Positions 36,730-48,822 of a DNA stretch of 64,000 nt are shown piece by piece; the first letter of the stretch is position 1; each line of letters starts with the position of its first letter. The notes beneath the pieces are model-generated. The model was not told where the DNA came from. It saw only the letters and a program-made list of their open reading frames with translations, and searched no databases. A program made the position numbers and the translations under genes. This DNA is from Neckera pumila (Eukaryota > Streptophyta > Bryopsida > Hypnales > Neckeraceae): the NCBI GenBank assembly GCA_963969595.1, contig OZ018408.1, forward strand, positions 13,017,823-13,081,822, read 5' to 3'.

Positions 36730-37343
36730 CTAAATATGTAAACCTCTAGTCACACGTACCTGCCCAAAATTTCTATGTTGCCAAAAAACACATTGTTGCA
36801 ACCAAAATTTTTGGTTTTCCTCTGATTGTCTGAATAATGGAACGGAAACAGGTAATTAGGATCCGTATCCGGTTAGAGGGGCAGAAGGAAACTAGAGATA
36901 GGCAACGCTAATCCAGTAAGGAGAAGATTGTATCTGATCCGGTCAGAATGTTAGTATTCAGGAGCGGAATCACATCCGGATCTCACCTCAGATCGGATTA
37001 GGGTTGGATCGGATTGATAAAGGACTGGACCGGAAAAGGTCATGATGACCTGCCAGGGGGCCTAGGACTATATAAAGGCTGGTCATCCTCATTTTCACTC
37101 CTTTACTTCCCTTGAGCTCTGGAGCTGACCTTGAGCACTTTTACGCCTCCGTCTGCGCCAGAGCTGTTGTATGTGTGTGCGCTTCCGGCTGGGCATGTCC
37201 GAGAGTGTAGGAAGAGTAAAAAATGTGTGGGTTGTAGGTATTGTGGTACTTTCCGGTTGAGATCGGACGAGAGGAAGTGAGGAACGGGACGTGCGGATAG
37301 GAGAGAGTGAGGTAGCAATCGGTAAAGGTCCAGCGGTCATTTA

Positions 37344-38328
37344 GTGTCCATGCCTCAGCTGCGTAAGACCAGACCGGGCGCGCCCAATTCCTCCTCCGAC
37401 GTCAAACTCCGAAAGGTAGTTCCGGTCATTCCTACGGAGGAACCAGCCCGATCCAAGCTCATGGAGGATCTCAACGCCATGGATTGCCTCGTCTTGATGG
37501 ATAAACCCTGGGGGTTTCGGGAGGAACGGATGGTCAGAGAGATTAGGTGTAAGGCGTCGAACGAGTTCGACAATACTCTCTGGGGCCGCCCGACCGAATG
37601 GGAAGAAGAAAGGTGGAGGGAAGTTTACAACTTTCGGATGGGAGGTTCCGGTATGGTTGGACGGAAGGACGAGTTCATCCATGACAAGTTTCATAGAGAG
37701 CCGAGCAACAAGGACGGGTTCGCGGTCGCAGACTGTAAGAGCGACCGGCACCGAAACCTCCTCCAGTTCCTAGTTCCGATTGTCCACCCGAAGAAGCCGA
37801 TAAGGGTGACGATGACCATCGGCAACACAATTTTTGGTTCCCTGAGCGAGGAACGGAAAGTGAACTAGGCCCGGATCTTTTCCGATCTGGTGTCCCAACT
37901 GGTGACGAGGATCGGAAAGAGTAGGGCCACTCCTTTGAGTCCCTATCTCTTCCACCTCTACCAGCGCAATCAACTCCTCACTCATACGAAGGAGAAGACG
38001 TGGAGCATTCAGGAGTCTATCCTGAAGTACGGAGAATCGGGTTTGGATGATGAAATGGAAGAGCAAACCGGGTCCAAACCCGAGACAAAAGAGGAAGAAG
38101 AGGAAGAGCCGTCCCGGCCGAAGAAGCGGATGAAGACGACGCCTCCTTGCAAGAGAGGAACCCCTCCAACAACCCGGTCCACACCAGAACAGGGACCGGA
38201 GGTGGAGATGCTGGATCTCGAGGACCCGGCCGACCCGTTCAACCAGTTGACGGTAATCCTGTGTGGGATACGAGCGGACTGGGAGGTCAAGACGAGAGCT
38301 CTCACCCGTATCGGAGAGATGGTGGGTG
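37344..38328 (+). pseudogene. Outer-element protein, N-terminal part
   Basis: ATG at 37344. The frame has a TAG at 37866-37868 and then continues to the inner-element junction. Features include MDKPWGFREERM, KDGFAVADCKSDRHR and SPYLFHLYQRN, then an acidic/basic linker (EEEEEEPSRPKKRMK). The general shape, with a nuclear-type linker after a YLFHLY segment, recalls plant transposon-associated proteins of unknown function; I could not name a family. Joined to 42287-42960 across the insertion, with one GGGTG copy kept, the frame runs on for 553 codons in total. A homologue lies inverted in the inner element. Confidence 0.7.
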
Positions 38329-41300
38329 TGTCGTAGCACAGAAAGCACAAAATCCTTCTCTAAGGCCTTAAGGGACCTTAAAGTGATTCGTGTATCGTTC
38401 CGCAGAGATCTCGGTGTAATTCTCCTAAATGACCGGAATGAAATGAGTTGATATACCAAAACAAACCCCAAGTACTAGTCTAGACCGGGTCTAGTTCCAG
38501 TAATCCGGAACCGGAAACTCCTTTCCCAATTATATATGTATCTATCCGGTCTAGAGTATTTTAACTATATGTAGTAAATTCGAGTTTAACCTTTGGACCA
38601 AGAGGGATCTGCAACTTTGGGCTTCAGGAAGGAAGCTTAACTCCTACCCTTCGAGTTTTAACGTGTCAGAAGATCCACGATATAAACTTGAAAAGAAAAC
38701 TTTGACAAGAACAACGAGAAAGAGATCTTCCTCACAACTAGACCGGATGGGCTACGCAGGCTAGCAGGTCACGCAAGAAAGTCTGGATTCTCCTAACAAT
38801 TACTACAACGACAGACCACAAGACAATCCACGGTCTAAGTAGAGAAGGGGTGTCAGGAAAACACAGGAGAGTTATAATACTTCTTGACAAAAGCAACTTC
38901 TTGACAAAAACAAGTTCTAATCCTCGCAAAGAAATCCTGTGGTATCCTGTCTAACACGCAGTCTCTCCAGGGACCGGATACTTCTTGTATTTGAGTATCA
39001 TTTCCTCCTTACCCAACTCTGCACGATCTCATTGCTCTCACAATAACACGGACAAGTGCTAAAAGGTACAGCTCACGATTGTGAATTGAAAAACTTCAAT
39101 GGCATTTGTAGAAAAACTGGGAATACAAAGTATGAAAAATGCTACCCGGAGTAAACCTAAAATCTGCCTTTAAATACTAAACTACCCTTCAAACTCAAAA
39201 AGCGCCTAAGGCCAAGAACAGCAAAAGAAATGACACGTTTCATTCCTAACTTCCTATCAATTTTAGGCAACCTAAGCTACAGTCAAAAAGCTTCCACTAA
39301 ATGTGGATCTTAGATCCTAAAAATCTGGACTCAACTTGAGTCCTAACTCCTTTTATACTAAAAATATTCCTACACAACTACTTTGTCAAAATCTAGGCAT
39401 GCAGCCCTACAATCACTACCAGAACCTTCACCTACTTTCTAGTCTTCTTAACTGGAAAAACCCCCACCTTTGCTGGTACTTTCCGGGTCACGGGCTTCTT
39501 TCCGGTCTGCTGTCTCGCCATCTACTTAGACCGGACTTTGGCCTTCTCTCTGACCGCCTTTGCCTTCGTTGCTCGGGTCTCTGCCAGGGCCTGATCGGGA
39601 TCTGAATACGGTTCAGAATCCTGATCGGACCCGGATTCCTCTTCGTCATCATCGGAATCCTCTTCGTCATCATCGGAATCCTCTTCGTCTTCTTCCTCTT
39701 CCTGAGCCTTGGTGAATTTCTTCTTAGCCGACGGTGGCTCAGGAACCTTTCTCTTCTACAGGACTGGAGCAGGTCTGGCTACTTTGCTCTGAGGTGTTGC
39801 CTCTCCTCCAACCGGTTTCCTGATCAGACCACTACTAGGTGAACCGGATGAAGTCCCGCGACCGGCTCCAGCCTCCGTCTTCACCACGAACTGCATTAAG
39901 GTCGTCATCTTTTCTGTCTCGCCAAACTGCACTTTCTTCCCCGGAGTCTTGGGAGAAGACTTGGAGGGTGAGAGAGTGCTGATATTCTTCGTCTTGGTTC
40001 TCTCCTCTGGAGTAGACCCTCCTAGTCTGGTTGCCGGTTTCGGTCCCTGTGCCTTGGCTGGATCAGGTCCCGTCACCTTCGAAAATCTTCAAATCATCAT
40101 CCTCCAGAATTGGGTCAGGGACTTTGGTGCTCTCCACCTCAGTCTGCTGCTCTTGAATCGTCTTGGTTTCCTGGTGCTCCTCAGGTATAGGTAAGGTTGG
40201 TTGCTCGTGAGAAGTCTCACCTTTACCCGTGTCTTCTGTTGCTGATTGCTGAACTGGCTCTTGATCCGGTTCCGGTCTCGGCGCAAGTTCACTGTGAGGA
40301 TTTACCTCATGCATCACTTCTCGTAGCTGCTCCAGGGTAGACTCCATCTTCTTGTGGTAAGTGATCATCGCCAATAGGAGCTTCTGGTGCAGCTGTCTCC
40401 CCTCCGTCATCACTTGTTGGTCAAACAAGTTAGCCTTGTTGACCACTTCACCCGGATGGGTGATGAATTCCCGGATTTGGGAAAGGGTGTCCTTCGTCTG
40501 CTTGGAGAACGTCCTCTCCCTCTCTACCTCCTCCGTTTTCTGGCACAACTCTTGTTTAAGAGTGGCCTATTGGCCGGAAAGCTTCACCAATTCCTCCTTA
40601 CTTTCATTCTTCTCCTTCTCCCGGTTAAGCCGGATTACCCGAGTTAAGGCTTGTGCTGGGTGGTCAACGCCTACCGTGGTGCAGATGGTCTGCATTGCAC
40701 TTTGTACCACCGCGTATCGTTTCCTGAAATCACTCAGATCTTGGATGATCCTGTCCAACGGCTCTTCTCTCCAGACCGGATCGATATCTTTAGTCTGTTC
40801 TCTCTCTACTGGATCCTTTCCTCTTGTTTCCTCACCCTTGTCATCAGCCTCACTCTCATCCTTTTCATCCTCAGACTCATCCTCATCATCCTCGTTATCT
40901 CCCTCATTGGAGGACTCTTCCTCATTTTCGGTCTCCTGATCTAAGTCAGGGACCTCAAATTCTACCAGTGCTGCGGCGGCCTCATATTCTACCTCTTCCT
41001 CTTTTGTCATCACCTCCTCAGAATGATACAGGTGATAAAGGAATGGATAGATGGCGGAAGACTTAGCCTTCCCGACATTGTTGACCATTTTCAACACTTA
41101 GTCCTGAATGACCAAACCCCAATCTACTTTCCGGTCTCCTAACAGCACGCCAAAGACTGTGTTGGCTAGTGTCAAAGAGACCCGGCTTGGCCTTTCCGGG
41201 TTAAGAATGGCCAAGACGTATTGCAACAAACGCCTCTCTCTCTGATTGATGCAATCCGTAACCGCGAACCCATCCTTCTTGCTAATGGGGATCCGAAACT

Positions 41301-42281
41301 TACCCACCGTGAATTGGTGCTTCCAGGATGCGATGCCTTCGCCCTCCCGGTCGAACCTGTACACCTTCCTCCACATCTCTGCCATCCACCTCTTGGGCTT
41401 TGCACGGATCGTGGTCGTGGCCTGAGTCGGTGCTCTAGAACTCAACTCCGCCACTATTGCTTCACTTCGGAAATCCCACGGTCTGATCAGGAAGCCGGCG
41501 CATTCCATTTGCTCTAAGTCCTCCTTCAGCTCCGCCATCTCCTTGTCATCCTTGGATAATCGCAACGTCACGTAATGGAGCGAGATGGTCACTCCCCCGC
41601 TGTGACTTGCGGCCATATCTCCCCTCGTTCAGATGGAACCGGTCTACTGTCGGGTATTGGCAAGACTAGTGATCCTCACGGCTCACTCTCTCTCTCCTTT
41701 CAGCTGGAAGGTATTAACTCTAAGCTCGGACGCTAACAGCCTTCTCTCTCACTCAATAACCTTCGAGCAATCTCGTCTGCAGTCTTGTCAACTCAAAACC
41801 TCAATACTACCGCTCAGACCGGAAATCAGTAATCGCGTACGTTGTACAATTCTCCGTCAGGGCAGGAAATCACAAGTGACTAACCTCTGGACAGATAGGA
41901 TCTAAAAGAGCCAATCCCAGCAGCTCTTAGTAATTACCCTAATCAAGGCTTTGCCCGTTAATCCTGCCCGTTTAGGACTCTCGTTAACTAATGACTAGAA
42001 CGTTCCCGTTGTTCCCTAGGGTTAAGTAGGTCATCGTTGGATGCCGGTTTCCTATTATCCCTTTCCTGACCTGGTCTAAGCAAACTCAAATTCCGGTTCC
42101 TCGTTTCCGGTACATTCAGTTAGCCTTTACACTAATTCCTGATCAGTCCATTTCCGGTTTCCGGTTCTAAACATTAGACGGTCTATAACTATCTAAAGAT
42201 CAAAAAAATTTACTACTAAGAAGAATATTATTCCTTCATTTATATTTTAATATAGTGAAACTAGATTTTCATGTTCCGACA
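38329..42281 (-). mobile_element. Unclassified transposon (inner), same type, GGGTG duplication
   Basis: Begins TGTCGTAGCA (38329) and ends with the complement of TGTCGGAACA (42281). Flanked by GGGTG at 38324-38328 and 42282-42286. Length is 3,953 bp. It carries a gene on the minus strand homologous to the gene it interrupts, so a relative of the outer element jumped into it in inverse orientation. CCGG-rich words occur near both ends here too. Confidence 0.78.
39421..41616 (-). pseudogene. Inner-element protein, homologous to the outer one
   Basis: ATG at 41616. Conserved with the outer protein: WDFRSEAIVAEL, KKDGFAVTDCINQRERRLLQY, ANTVFGVLLGDRKVDW and YPFLYHLYHSEEV. A very acidic stretch follows (about 40,830-40,960 on the minus strand), then a helical region with LTRVIRLNREKEK, and a Lys/Ser/Glu/Asp-rich tail with EEEEDEEDSDDDEEDS. 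In-frame stops occur at 41098 (TAA), 40567 (TAG) and 40063 (TGA). After the last one the open frame is shifted by one and runs from 40076 to 39756, then past a further stop to about 39421. Function unknown; possibly DNA-binding or structural. Confidence 0.65.
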
Positions 42282-42286
42282 GGGTG

Positions 42287-42960
42287 CACCGGCCAATAGC
42301 GATTTGCCGGGTAAGGTGGGCCAATACCTAGCCGATCCGGATGAGAACCGGAGGCAGGAGGTAGAGATCCGTCGACTTCAGGAGGAAGTCGACACCCTAA
42401 GGGCTGACATGATAACCCTCAGGGAAGACAAGGCTGCAGTCCGGGAGATGGCGGAGGCAGCCCGGAAGGTGGCTGAGTCGGTGAAGAACACTCTCAGAGA
42501 GTCCGGATCCACCGCAATCAAGGCGGCACTATTTGACAAAGGGGTGCATGAGGAGAAGAAGGTATCCGGTTCCCGGATAGTTCGGATCCTGACCGACTTC
42601 ACCAATCGGGTGGAAACGTCCTTAGTGGCAGCGAGAGAGGCGACCAACCGGATGGATGTCAGCAGTCGAAAGCTGAATGGATCCATGTACTCCTGGGAGA
42701 TCCACCTCTTCGATATATCGCTACCGGATTCGTTTGCAGCCGGAGGATCGAATCCAAAGGAGCGCAAGGATCAGACACCCGAGTCAAGGAAGAGTAACCC
42801 GAGATCTGGGCCTGGGCAACCGATTCATCTGGATTCTTCGCCAGGGTCCGATCTTCCGGATCCAGGTGCCGGGGAGCGGAGCCGGAACCTTGCCGACGTC
42901 TTCAACCAACTGCCCGAGGAACCCAGAAGTCCTACGCTAGGTGGGGAAGTTGGAGAGTAG
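42287..42960 (+). CDS. Outer-element protein, C-terminal part
   Basis: Continues the frame of 37344-38328 exactly when the inner element and one GGGTG are removed. It starts with APANSDLPGKVGQYL and has a strongly helical, coiled-coil-like stretch (RRLQEEVDTLRADMITLRED). It ends in a Ser/Pro-rich tail with a TAG stop at 42958-42960. The uninterrupted start listed for this segment lies inside the inner element and is not real. Confidence 0.7.
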
Positions 42961-43391
42961 GTAGGTAGTTAGGAGTGTACAGTTCTGTAAGATAGTTAGG
43001 ACCGGATCGGATGTTGATCTGGTTTGGCCGGGTAGGATCGGACCCAAATGTCCACCGTGGATTTCCGGGGGCCTTTTTGCTTTGTAATCAAGTTGTATAT
43101 AAGTCAGCCCTTGCTTGGGAGCTGCGAGTCTTTTTGCCTAAATTTTGTTTACGTCTTCTCTTGGCCTCTTGTTGCGTGTCTCTCCCGTGTGTGGCAGGGT
43201 TGTGTGGCGAGGAGTTAGGAAGGTGCATGCTAGTGTAGGTGTGATTTCTCCCTTTGGCGTCCTTGTTTTTGATCTTATGTGCAAGTGAGCGGGTTGTGAA
43301 AGTGTTGGGAGTCGATTCTAGTTCCTCAGCAGCTCTAAGGCTTAGGATTCCGGGCAAGACAACTGTTGTTAGGCTAGGCGGATAGGGAGGG
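42961..43391 (+). other. 3' region of the outer element, up to the Ty3 insertion
   Basis: Noncoding. It ends in the GAGGG target site (43387-43391) of the Ty3 element. The remainder continues at 55846-56521, also without a recognisable gene. Confidence 0.7.
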
Positions 43392-44347
43392 TGAAACACA
43401 CTTTTCCACTTCATGTAATTTATTCCATTTAATATAATTACATTTGTTTAATTCTATATATTTCTAATTTGGAATGAACTAGGAGTCAATGTTGATCTTT
43501 GAATTTCTTTAAGCTTCCTAAGTCTTGGCTTGACTTTGTGAAACAAGATTTTATTATTATTATCTTCAATTCTCCTATTGGTCTTTGAATCTCTAATTTC
43601 TTTTGACTTGCTTTCTCTTGAAGCTCTTGGTCTTTGTTGTAAGTCTTTTATATCTTTTTGTCTTTAGTTGTGTTGCTTGAGAGTTGGTCTTTAAATTGCT
43701 TGGAAGTTGTTCTTGGAATTGCTTGTAAGTTGGTCTTTGAATGGCTTGTCAATTCTCCCCTTTACAATGGGAAAATTTCCCTTTATATAGTTTCTCGCGG
43801 TCATAGGAGACTAAGGGAAAACCCTAACCGATTTTTCCTTTGGTCATAGGACCAAGTCTATTCCTCCTAGAATACCCTAACTAACTTTTCCTTAACTAAT
43901 TCTTCCTATAATTAGCCTAGTAAATCTATGTACTAAGTAAATTATATTGCCGCTTTGGTCTTCCTTGTCTGTGCTGAAGTGGACTTTTGTAAAATTAATA
44001 ACTTATGAATTAAGATAATTTTTTTCATTATTAATTTGTTAATCTTGTAATCTGAAGTATATACTTTAAGATTCTGCATTCTTATAGCCAATCCTTTGTA
44101 TTTTCGTAATTGTAATTCATTCTTGAAAGTGCTCAAAAATACAGGAATATAATTTGTCATTTTCACAAATTAATAACTTTTGTATTTGATATTTTTATAC
44201 ATGTGAATATTGATGTTCTATGTAGTCTAGCACACTTTATCCTCTGACCTAATTATCTTGAGATTTCTAAATTATCAATACTCATTTTGACGAATTTAAA
44301 GTAAGTCAATTAATAATTTCTTTAAAGGACAACATAATGGGTTAACA
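43392..44347 (-). repeat. 3' LTR of the Ty3 element
   Basis: 956 bp, matching 54885-55840 except for three transitions that I could see (near 44220, 44232 and 44290). It reads TGTTAACCC at its start on the minus strand and ends TGTTTCA. Confidence 0.96.
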
Positions 44348-44364
44348 TTTATCCCCCCCCCGGT
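44348..44364 (-). other. Polypurine tract of the Ty3 element
   Basis: On the minus strand ACCGGGGGGGGGATAAA lies directly before the 3' LTR, the usual place of the plus-strand primer. Confidence 0.85.
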
Positions 44365-44386
44365 AAAAAAATCGTGTCCTCATGAT

Positions 44387-45568
44387 TTATGTAAAATATC
44401 TGAAACTTCGTGGATCATGATGTGGTATGTTGAGGTTTGGATAATTGGCCGTAAAATCAAATTCGTTATATGTGAAAATTTGAGTCTTTGTATTTCGATA
44501 CATATGTTGAAAACTTTCTATTGAATCGACTTTCCTTATGGTCATTGGAAAATTTGAGTAGTGTTTTTGTAGAAAGTCTAACCAACGGTCCTTGATTTTA
44601 TAAAAGAATTCTTTGTCAAATTCTCTTAACTCCGTAACAGCCTTTTGAAATGTTGATTGATTTTTTGACAAAAATCGATTTATTATTTGTGTATTTGTGT
44701 CGTTATTCCTTCTTTGAGGTTTTATCGGCTTTATTAATAACTCATTTGAAAAGAAATTCCTATGATGGCTTATCATCATTTGGTATGAGCGAGTTATATA
44801 CCGTATAATATAGCATACTGGGGATGCCGTATATGTCTCTATGACTCCTTTTTCGATATTGAGATCTCCTAGATGCCACATGAATACTATTAGTTCTTTT
44901 AATTCAGAACTTGCTTTTAACCAAATGCTTTCGAATTCTTGTTGGTTGATAAGAGTTTTGTATGGAAGATAAGATAGGCCATCCATTCCTAGGAATACTT
45001 TACTGGTAATTTCATAGTGTTGTTTTAAAGATATTGGTGGATACGCGAAACTTCGTAATTTGTATAGTATGTCTTTAAAAACTTTGGTTTTTAATTCCGA
45101 ATTGGATCTTTGTTGGTTTTGTCTTGGATGTGACGATGCTTCATCTATAATTCTTAGGTTTACATGGTTTTCCTTTGAAATAATAGGAGTGTCGTTTTGA
45201 AAAGTATTTCGTAATTGTTGTAATGTAATCCGTGTGACCTCATGGGAAGCCTCTTCCGCACAAAGAGCCATTTCTAGCCTTTTTATCTCAAGTTTTAATT
45301 TTTTATTTTCTTCATGTAATTCAAAATTTTGTTTAGCTTTAACCTCTTCTTCTTTGCTGTATATCATCTTATGTTCTATATATTTTTGAGTGCTTTTTTG
45401 TTCGAGATATTTTGGTATTTGGTTTGATATTTGGTTTGTTGCTTTTGATTTGTTAATTATAATCTTCTCTTTTTCTTTTTCTTTTTCTTTTCTTTTTTCT
45501 GTAGATTGACTTTTAGTTCGAAATTTAGGGTTTTCCCCCCATGTTCTTCCCTGCTCTTTCTCCTGTCG
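44387..45568 (-). CDS. Ty3 accessory reading frame, part 3
   Basis: Open from the stop at 45569 to a stop at 44387, in the same frame as pol. The first 60 codons are Lys/Glu-rich (EKRKEKEKEKEK) and lack a Met; the first Met is at 45367. A coiled-coil-like stretch follows (NKKLKLEIKRLEMALC). The rest is a mixed, globular-looking sequence with WLKASSELKELIVFMWHLGD and YIIRYITRSYQMM. No transmembrane segment typical of an envelope protein is obvious. I do not recognise the family. It lies between integrase and the 3' LTR, where env-like or other extra genes sit in some plant retrotransposons. Confidence 0.6.
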   Translation of the reverse strand, partial: RQEKEQGRTWGENPKFRTKSQSTEKRKEKEKEKEKIIINKSKATNQISNQIPKYLEQKSTQKYIEHKMIYSKEEEVKAKQNFELHEENKKLKLEIKRLEMALCAEEASHEVTRITLQQLRNTFQNDTPIISKENHVNLRIIDEASSHPRQNQQRSNSELKTKVFKDILYKLRSFAYPPISLKQHYEITSKVFLGMDGLSYLPYKTLINQQEFESIWLKASSELKELIVFMWHLGDLNIEKGVIETYTASPVCYIIRYITRSYQMMISHHRNFFSNELLIKPIKPQRRNNDTNTQIINRFLSKNQSTFQKAVTELREFDKEFFYKIKDRWLDFLQKHYSNFPMTIRKVDSIESFQHMYRNTKTQIFTYNEFDFTANYPNLNIPHHDPRSFRYFT

Positions 45569-47101
45569 TCAGACACCGTCATCCTCCTGGTTGCATCCCA
45601 GCTCGCTCTCTCGCTCGCTCGCCTCGTCGCCCGCTCCTTCGATTGGCGATGGCCTCCTCCTCCAACAGTCTCGAGGACGAGTTTCTTCTTCCTGGTTGCG
45701 TCGTCGCCGGTTTGCTGCAGCTCTCTGCATCGCCGATTTCTCCTCGAGTTCTCGTATTTCTGTGATGGTTTTCTTCATGATTGCTTTCTCCCTCCGCTGC
45801 CTGGCTTCATTGGTGGCTCGTTTGTCTTGCAACGCCTTCTCATACTGTTGCAGGGTTATCTCTTTGTTTTCATCTTCTTCGCCGAGGGTCTTTATTTCGT
45901 AGTTTCCAGTCGGGGTTGGTTCAACTCGGGTTGCAATTGTCAAAGCTGGCGTCAGTGCCGCTTCCTCCTCGGTGATGAGGTCTTTTTGGTCGTCGTCGTG
46001 TTGTTCTTGGTGGTCTTCGTCGCTTTGATCGCCGTCGCCGTGGTCCTCCTCGCCTTCATCTCCGTGGTGCTTGTTCTCCTCGGTGGCGGCGCCTTCCGCC
46101 TCAACTTCCTGCTCCGCGGTGTTGGCGTCGTGTTCGTGCTCTTCGGTGGTGTCCTCGTCGTCCTGTTCTGTGTCTTCGTTCTCGGTGGTGGGTTGCTTCT
46201 CGATGGCGGCGTCTTGCTCTTGAGCTTCGTGCTTGTTGCCATCGCCCTCGAGGTAACGAATTACATTCTCCTCTGTCAACCTACTCTCATGTCGTTGTTT
46301 ACTTGTTTTCTTTGCAGCCTTTGCCACGTGTTGCAGTAGAGACGTCGACCTCCCTTTTGCCTTTGCATCAATGTCGCTGGTTACTAGCTTATTCTGCTCC
46401 GCTTTCTTTGGCTTGTTCAAGTCGTGCAATCTTTGGCGCTCCCGTTTGGTGATGTTCTTCGTTGTTTCGCGTTTTGGTTCTTCCTTGTTCTCTGCAGAGC
46501 CTTTGTCAGTCATGGGTACATCTCCGTTGCCTTCCTGTGTAGCCGCTTTCTGTTTTGTCGCTATCTCCTTGTGATCGTTTTTGTCTTCGTCTTCCTCCTC
46601 GTCGCTGTCTCCTTCGTGGTGGTGCTGCTCGTCCTTCTCACCGTTATTGTGGTCTTCTTCGTGAACTTCTTCTTCATCGCCTTGCGTGTCGATGCCGCCT
46701 CTGATGGCTTCCGTGTCGACGCTGTCACTGTCGGTTTGGCTGTTGGTGCCATCGGTGTCGCTATCGAGGTCGTCAATGGTGATTTCCTCTTCCTGCTCCT
46801 ATTGCCGACGGTTTTCCTTACGGCGCTGGTTTTCCTTCTAGCACTTTTCTACCTCCTCGATGGCAACTCGGTTCTCGTGTTTGTTTCTGTCTTCCTCTTC
46901 TCCGATCATGCGTTCTTGTTTTTTCTGCTCTTGTAACTTTTGATGAAAACTGTCATCCTCCTTAACTGCTTTCGATTTTAGGGTACCTTGGATTGTCTTG
47001 TTCTTGGTCTCGAGTACTGTTGTTGTTTTGTCAACGTGCTTCTTTGATCCGGTTGCTTTGTGTTTGTGTTGATCGACTGCTGCCACCGCTTTGTGTGCTC
47101 C
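45569..47101 (-). CDS. Ty3 accessory reading frame, part 2 (charged, GC-rich)
   Basis: Same frame as pol, interrupted by TAG at 46838-46840 and 46799-46801 and ending at TGA 45569-45571. Extremely rich in Glu, Asp, Gln, Lys and Arg (DSDTDGTNSQTDSDS, EEHEHDANTAEQEVEAE, REKAIMKKTITEIRELEEK), with a basic start (KRERQRLHDLNKPKK). Base composition is clearly GC-richer than the regions on both sides. It looks like a disordered linker or a sequence of separate origin. The long plus-strand frame opposite it (45506-46339) is a shadow. Confidence 0.55.
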
Positions 47102-48631
47102 CTACTCCATTTGGAGAGTTTTGTCAGTGTGGTGCCGCTCTAGTTGCACAGTTGGTACGTCGTTCATCTGGTTGGTTGGTTGTATTTCTTTGCGTTTGAG
47201 AATTTTTGGTGTTGTGTGTGGTCTGTTCGTTCTTTTTGCCGTTACTGTGGCATCACTCGGTATCAATTTTTGCTTCTTTGTTGCAGGTCCCTGATCTTTA
47301 GTGATTCTTTTGGAGTTGTTGTCCAGATTTTCTAATATTGGTGATGTTAGTTGTTTTACAGGTCTGTTGAGTTTCTGCCTTTTTACTAGCAGTAGCTCTA
47401 CTTCGATTGCAGTTGCGATTGGTGTTGGAAGAGTAGTTTTTATTTGTTGGTCTTGGTTATTTTTGTTGTCAATTAGTAGTGGGGAGTGAGATCTTTTTAG
47501 AGAAATAATTTTGTTTTGTTGTATTGTGATCTTTAGACTCTGTAGTTTTGATAGAATTAAGGTGAGATGTATAGCTGCTCTAGTGTGGATTATTACAGGT
47601 TTTGTGCCTTGTAATTCAAATTGGATTCTCTGTAATTCATAGTGTAATTGTTCCTTAAAAATTTCAGGCCAATCTACTGACTGTCCATTTATAGCATTTT
47701 GCATAAATTGGACTATGTTGATAGGAATTTCTCCTATTTTGTGGTTGAAAGTTAATATGGAACTTATGAATTTTAAAACTCTCTTTGTCTCCTCTGATTT
47801 GCATGTTGATGTATTGACTGTAGTAGTTTTTTTTTTGTCTATGTTGGGTATTAGATTAATGCATGTGGGATTGAGTTTAGGTAATGCTATATCAAGTAAG
47901 AAAACTTGTTTAAATAAGTCACAAAAATTTGCAGGGATCAGTTTGTAAACTTTCCTGTTGATTGTGGTGTTTTGGCCATTCTGTGTGAGATTTGTAAGAG
48001 CTTCTTCCACTTCATTATTAGAAATTTTTCCTTCCCATGCTACCATAGTGGCAAACTGAAATAATCCTAATGCCTTTAAAATATTTTCTTCCTTGGCATT
48101 GAATCTTGGTTTTGGTAATGAAATAAGGCCTAAAAGAATTTTTGGACTCTCCATGTTTGAGTTGTTTCGATTCTCGGAAAGACTACCGGAAAACAGTGTT
48201 TTTGTAATAGTACAATATAGTTGGAGATAAATGCTTGTTTGTGTATAATTCTGAAATATTGGAAGAGAAGGGCTTGATGGTAGTTGTAACCACCAGCCAA
48301 CTGCCCAAAAATCTCTTATCCCTTTTCTCACTTGCAAACTGTTGTTGCAAAAAGCAAAAGTAGATTGAGCTGTAAAGGACTTTTCCATCGTTGTATTCTC
48401 CATAGAATATAATTTTTTGATGGGTTTGCTCAGAATTTGGGAAGTTTGTTGAAGTGTCTTGTGACTATTTGATATATTTATAACTTTAACTTGGTAATTA
48501 AATGTATAAGTCTTTTGTGTTGTTCTAGTATTAAGTAGAATAAGTTGTGGATGAATGGACAAAACGTTTATACTTGGATATGTCTTGTTTGAATTAGTGT
48601 AGGATTTGTTCTGTTTTTGCTTGGTGGTTGT
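47102..48631 (-). CDS. Ty3 accessory reading frame, part 1
   Basis: Same frame as pol, open from the TAA at 48632 to TAG 47102-47104, about 510 codons. Contains FWAVGWWLQLPSSPSLPIF, LGLFQFATMVAWEGKISN, LIPANFCDLFKQVFLLDIALPK and FISSILTFNHKIGEIPINIVQFM. It ends in a Lys/Thr/Pro-rich tail. The hydrophobic pieces look like a globular core and not like a signal peptide or membrane anchor. No known domain was recognised. Confidence 0.6.
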   Translation of the reverse strand, partial: TTTKQKQNKSYTNSNKTYPSINVLSIHPQLILLNTRTTQKTYTFNYQVKVINISNSHKTLQQTSQILSKPIKKLYSMENTTMEKSFTAQSTFAFCNNSLQVRKGIRDFWAVGWWLQLPSSPSLPIFQNYTQTSIYLQLYCTITKTLFSGSLSENRNNSNMESPKILLGLISLPKPRFNAKEENILKALGLFQFATMVAWEGKISNNEVEEALTNLTQNGQNTTINRKVYKLIPANFCDLFKQVFLLDIALPKLNPTCINLIPNIDKKKTTTVNTSTCKSEETKRVLKFISSILTFNHKIGEIPINIVQFMQNAINGQSVDWPEIFKEQLHYELQRIQFELQGTKPVIIHTRAAIHLTLILSKLQSLKITIQQNKIISLKRSHSPLLIDNKNNQDQQIKTTLPTPIATAIEVELLLVKRQKLNRPVKQLTSPILENLDNNSKRITKDQGPATKKQKLIPSDATVTAKRTNRPHTTPKILKRKEIQPTNQMNDVPTVQLERHHTDKTLQME

Positions 48632-48760
48632 TTATATTTGTAGTTTTTGTTGTTCTTTGTTATGGGAATTTATATCTTGTCCGGTAAAGATTTGTCGTGT
48701 TATCTCTGCAAGTTGACAGGTTTTTGGTGTTTTGTGGGTTTTACTACAATACATGCATGT

Positions 48761-48822
<62 letters not shown>

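Noticed and set aside
45506..46339. 277-codon plus-strand open frame rich in Val, Leu and Phe
   Set aside because: It is the antisense shadow of the charged, GC-rich accessory block; codons for Glu/Asp/Lys read as Leu/Phe/Val on the other strand.
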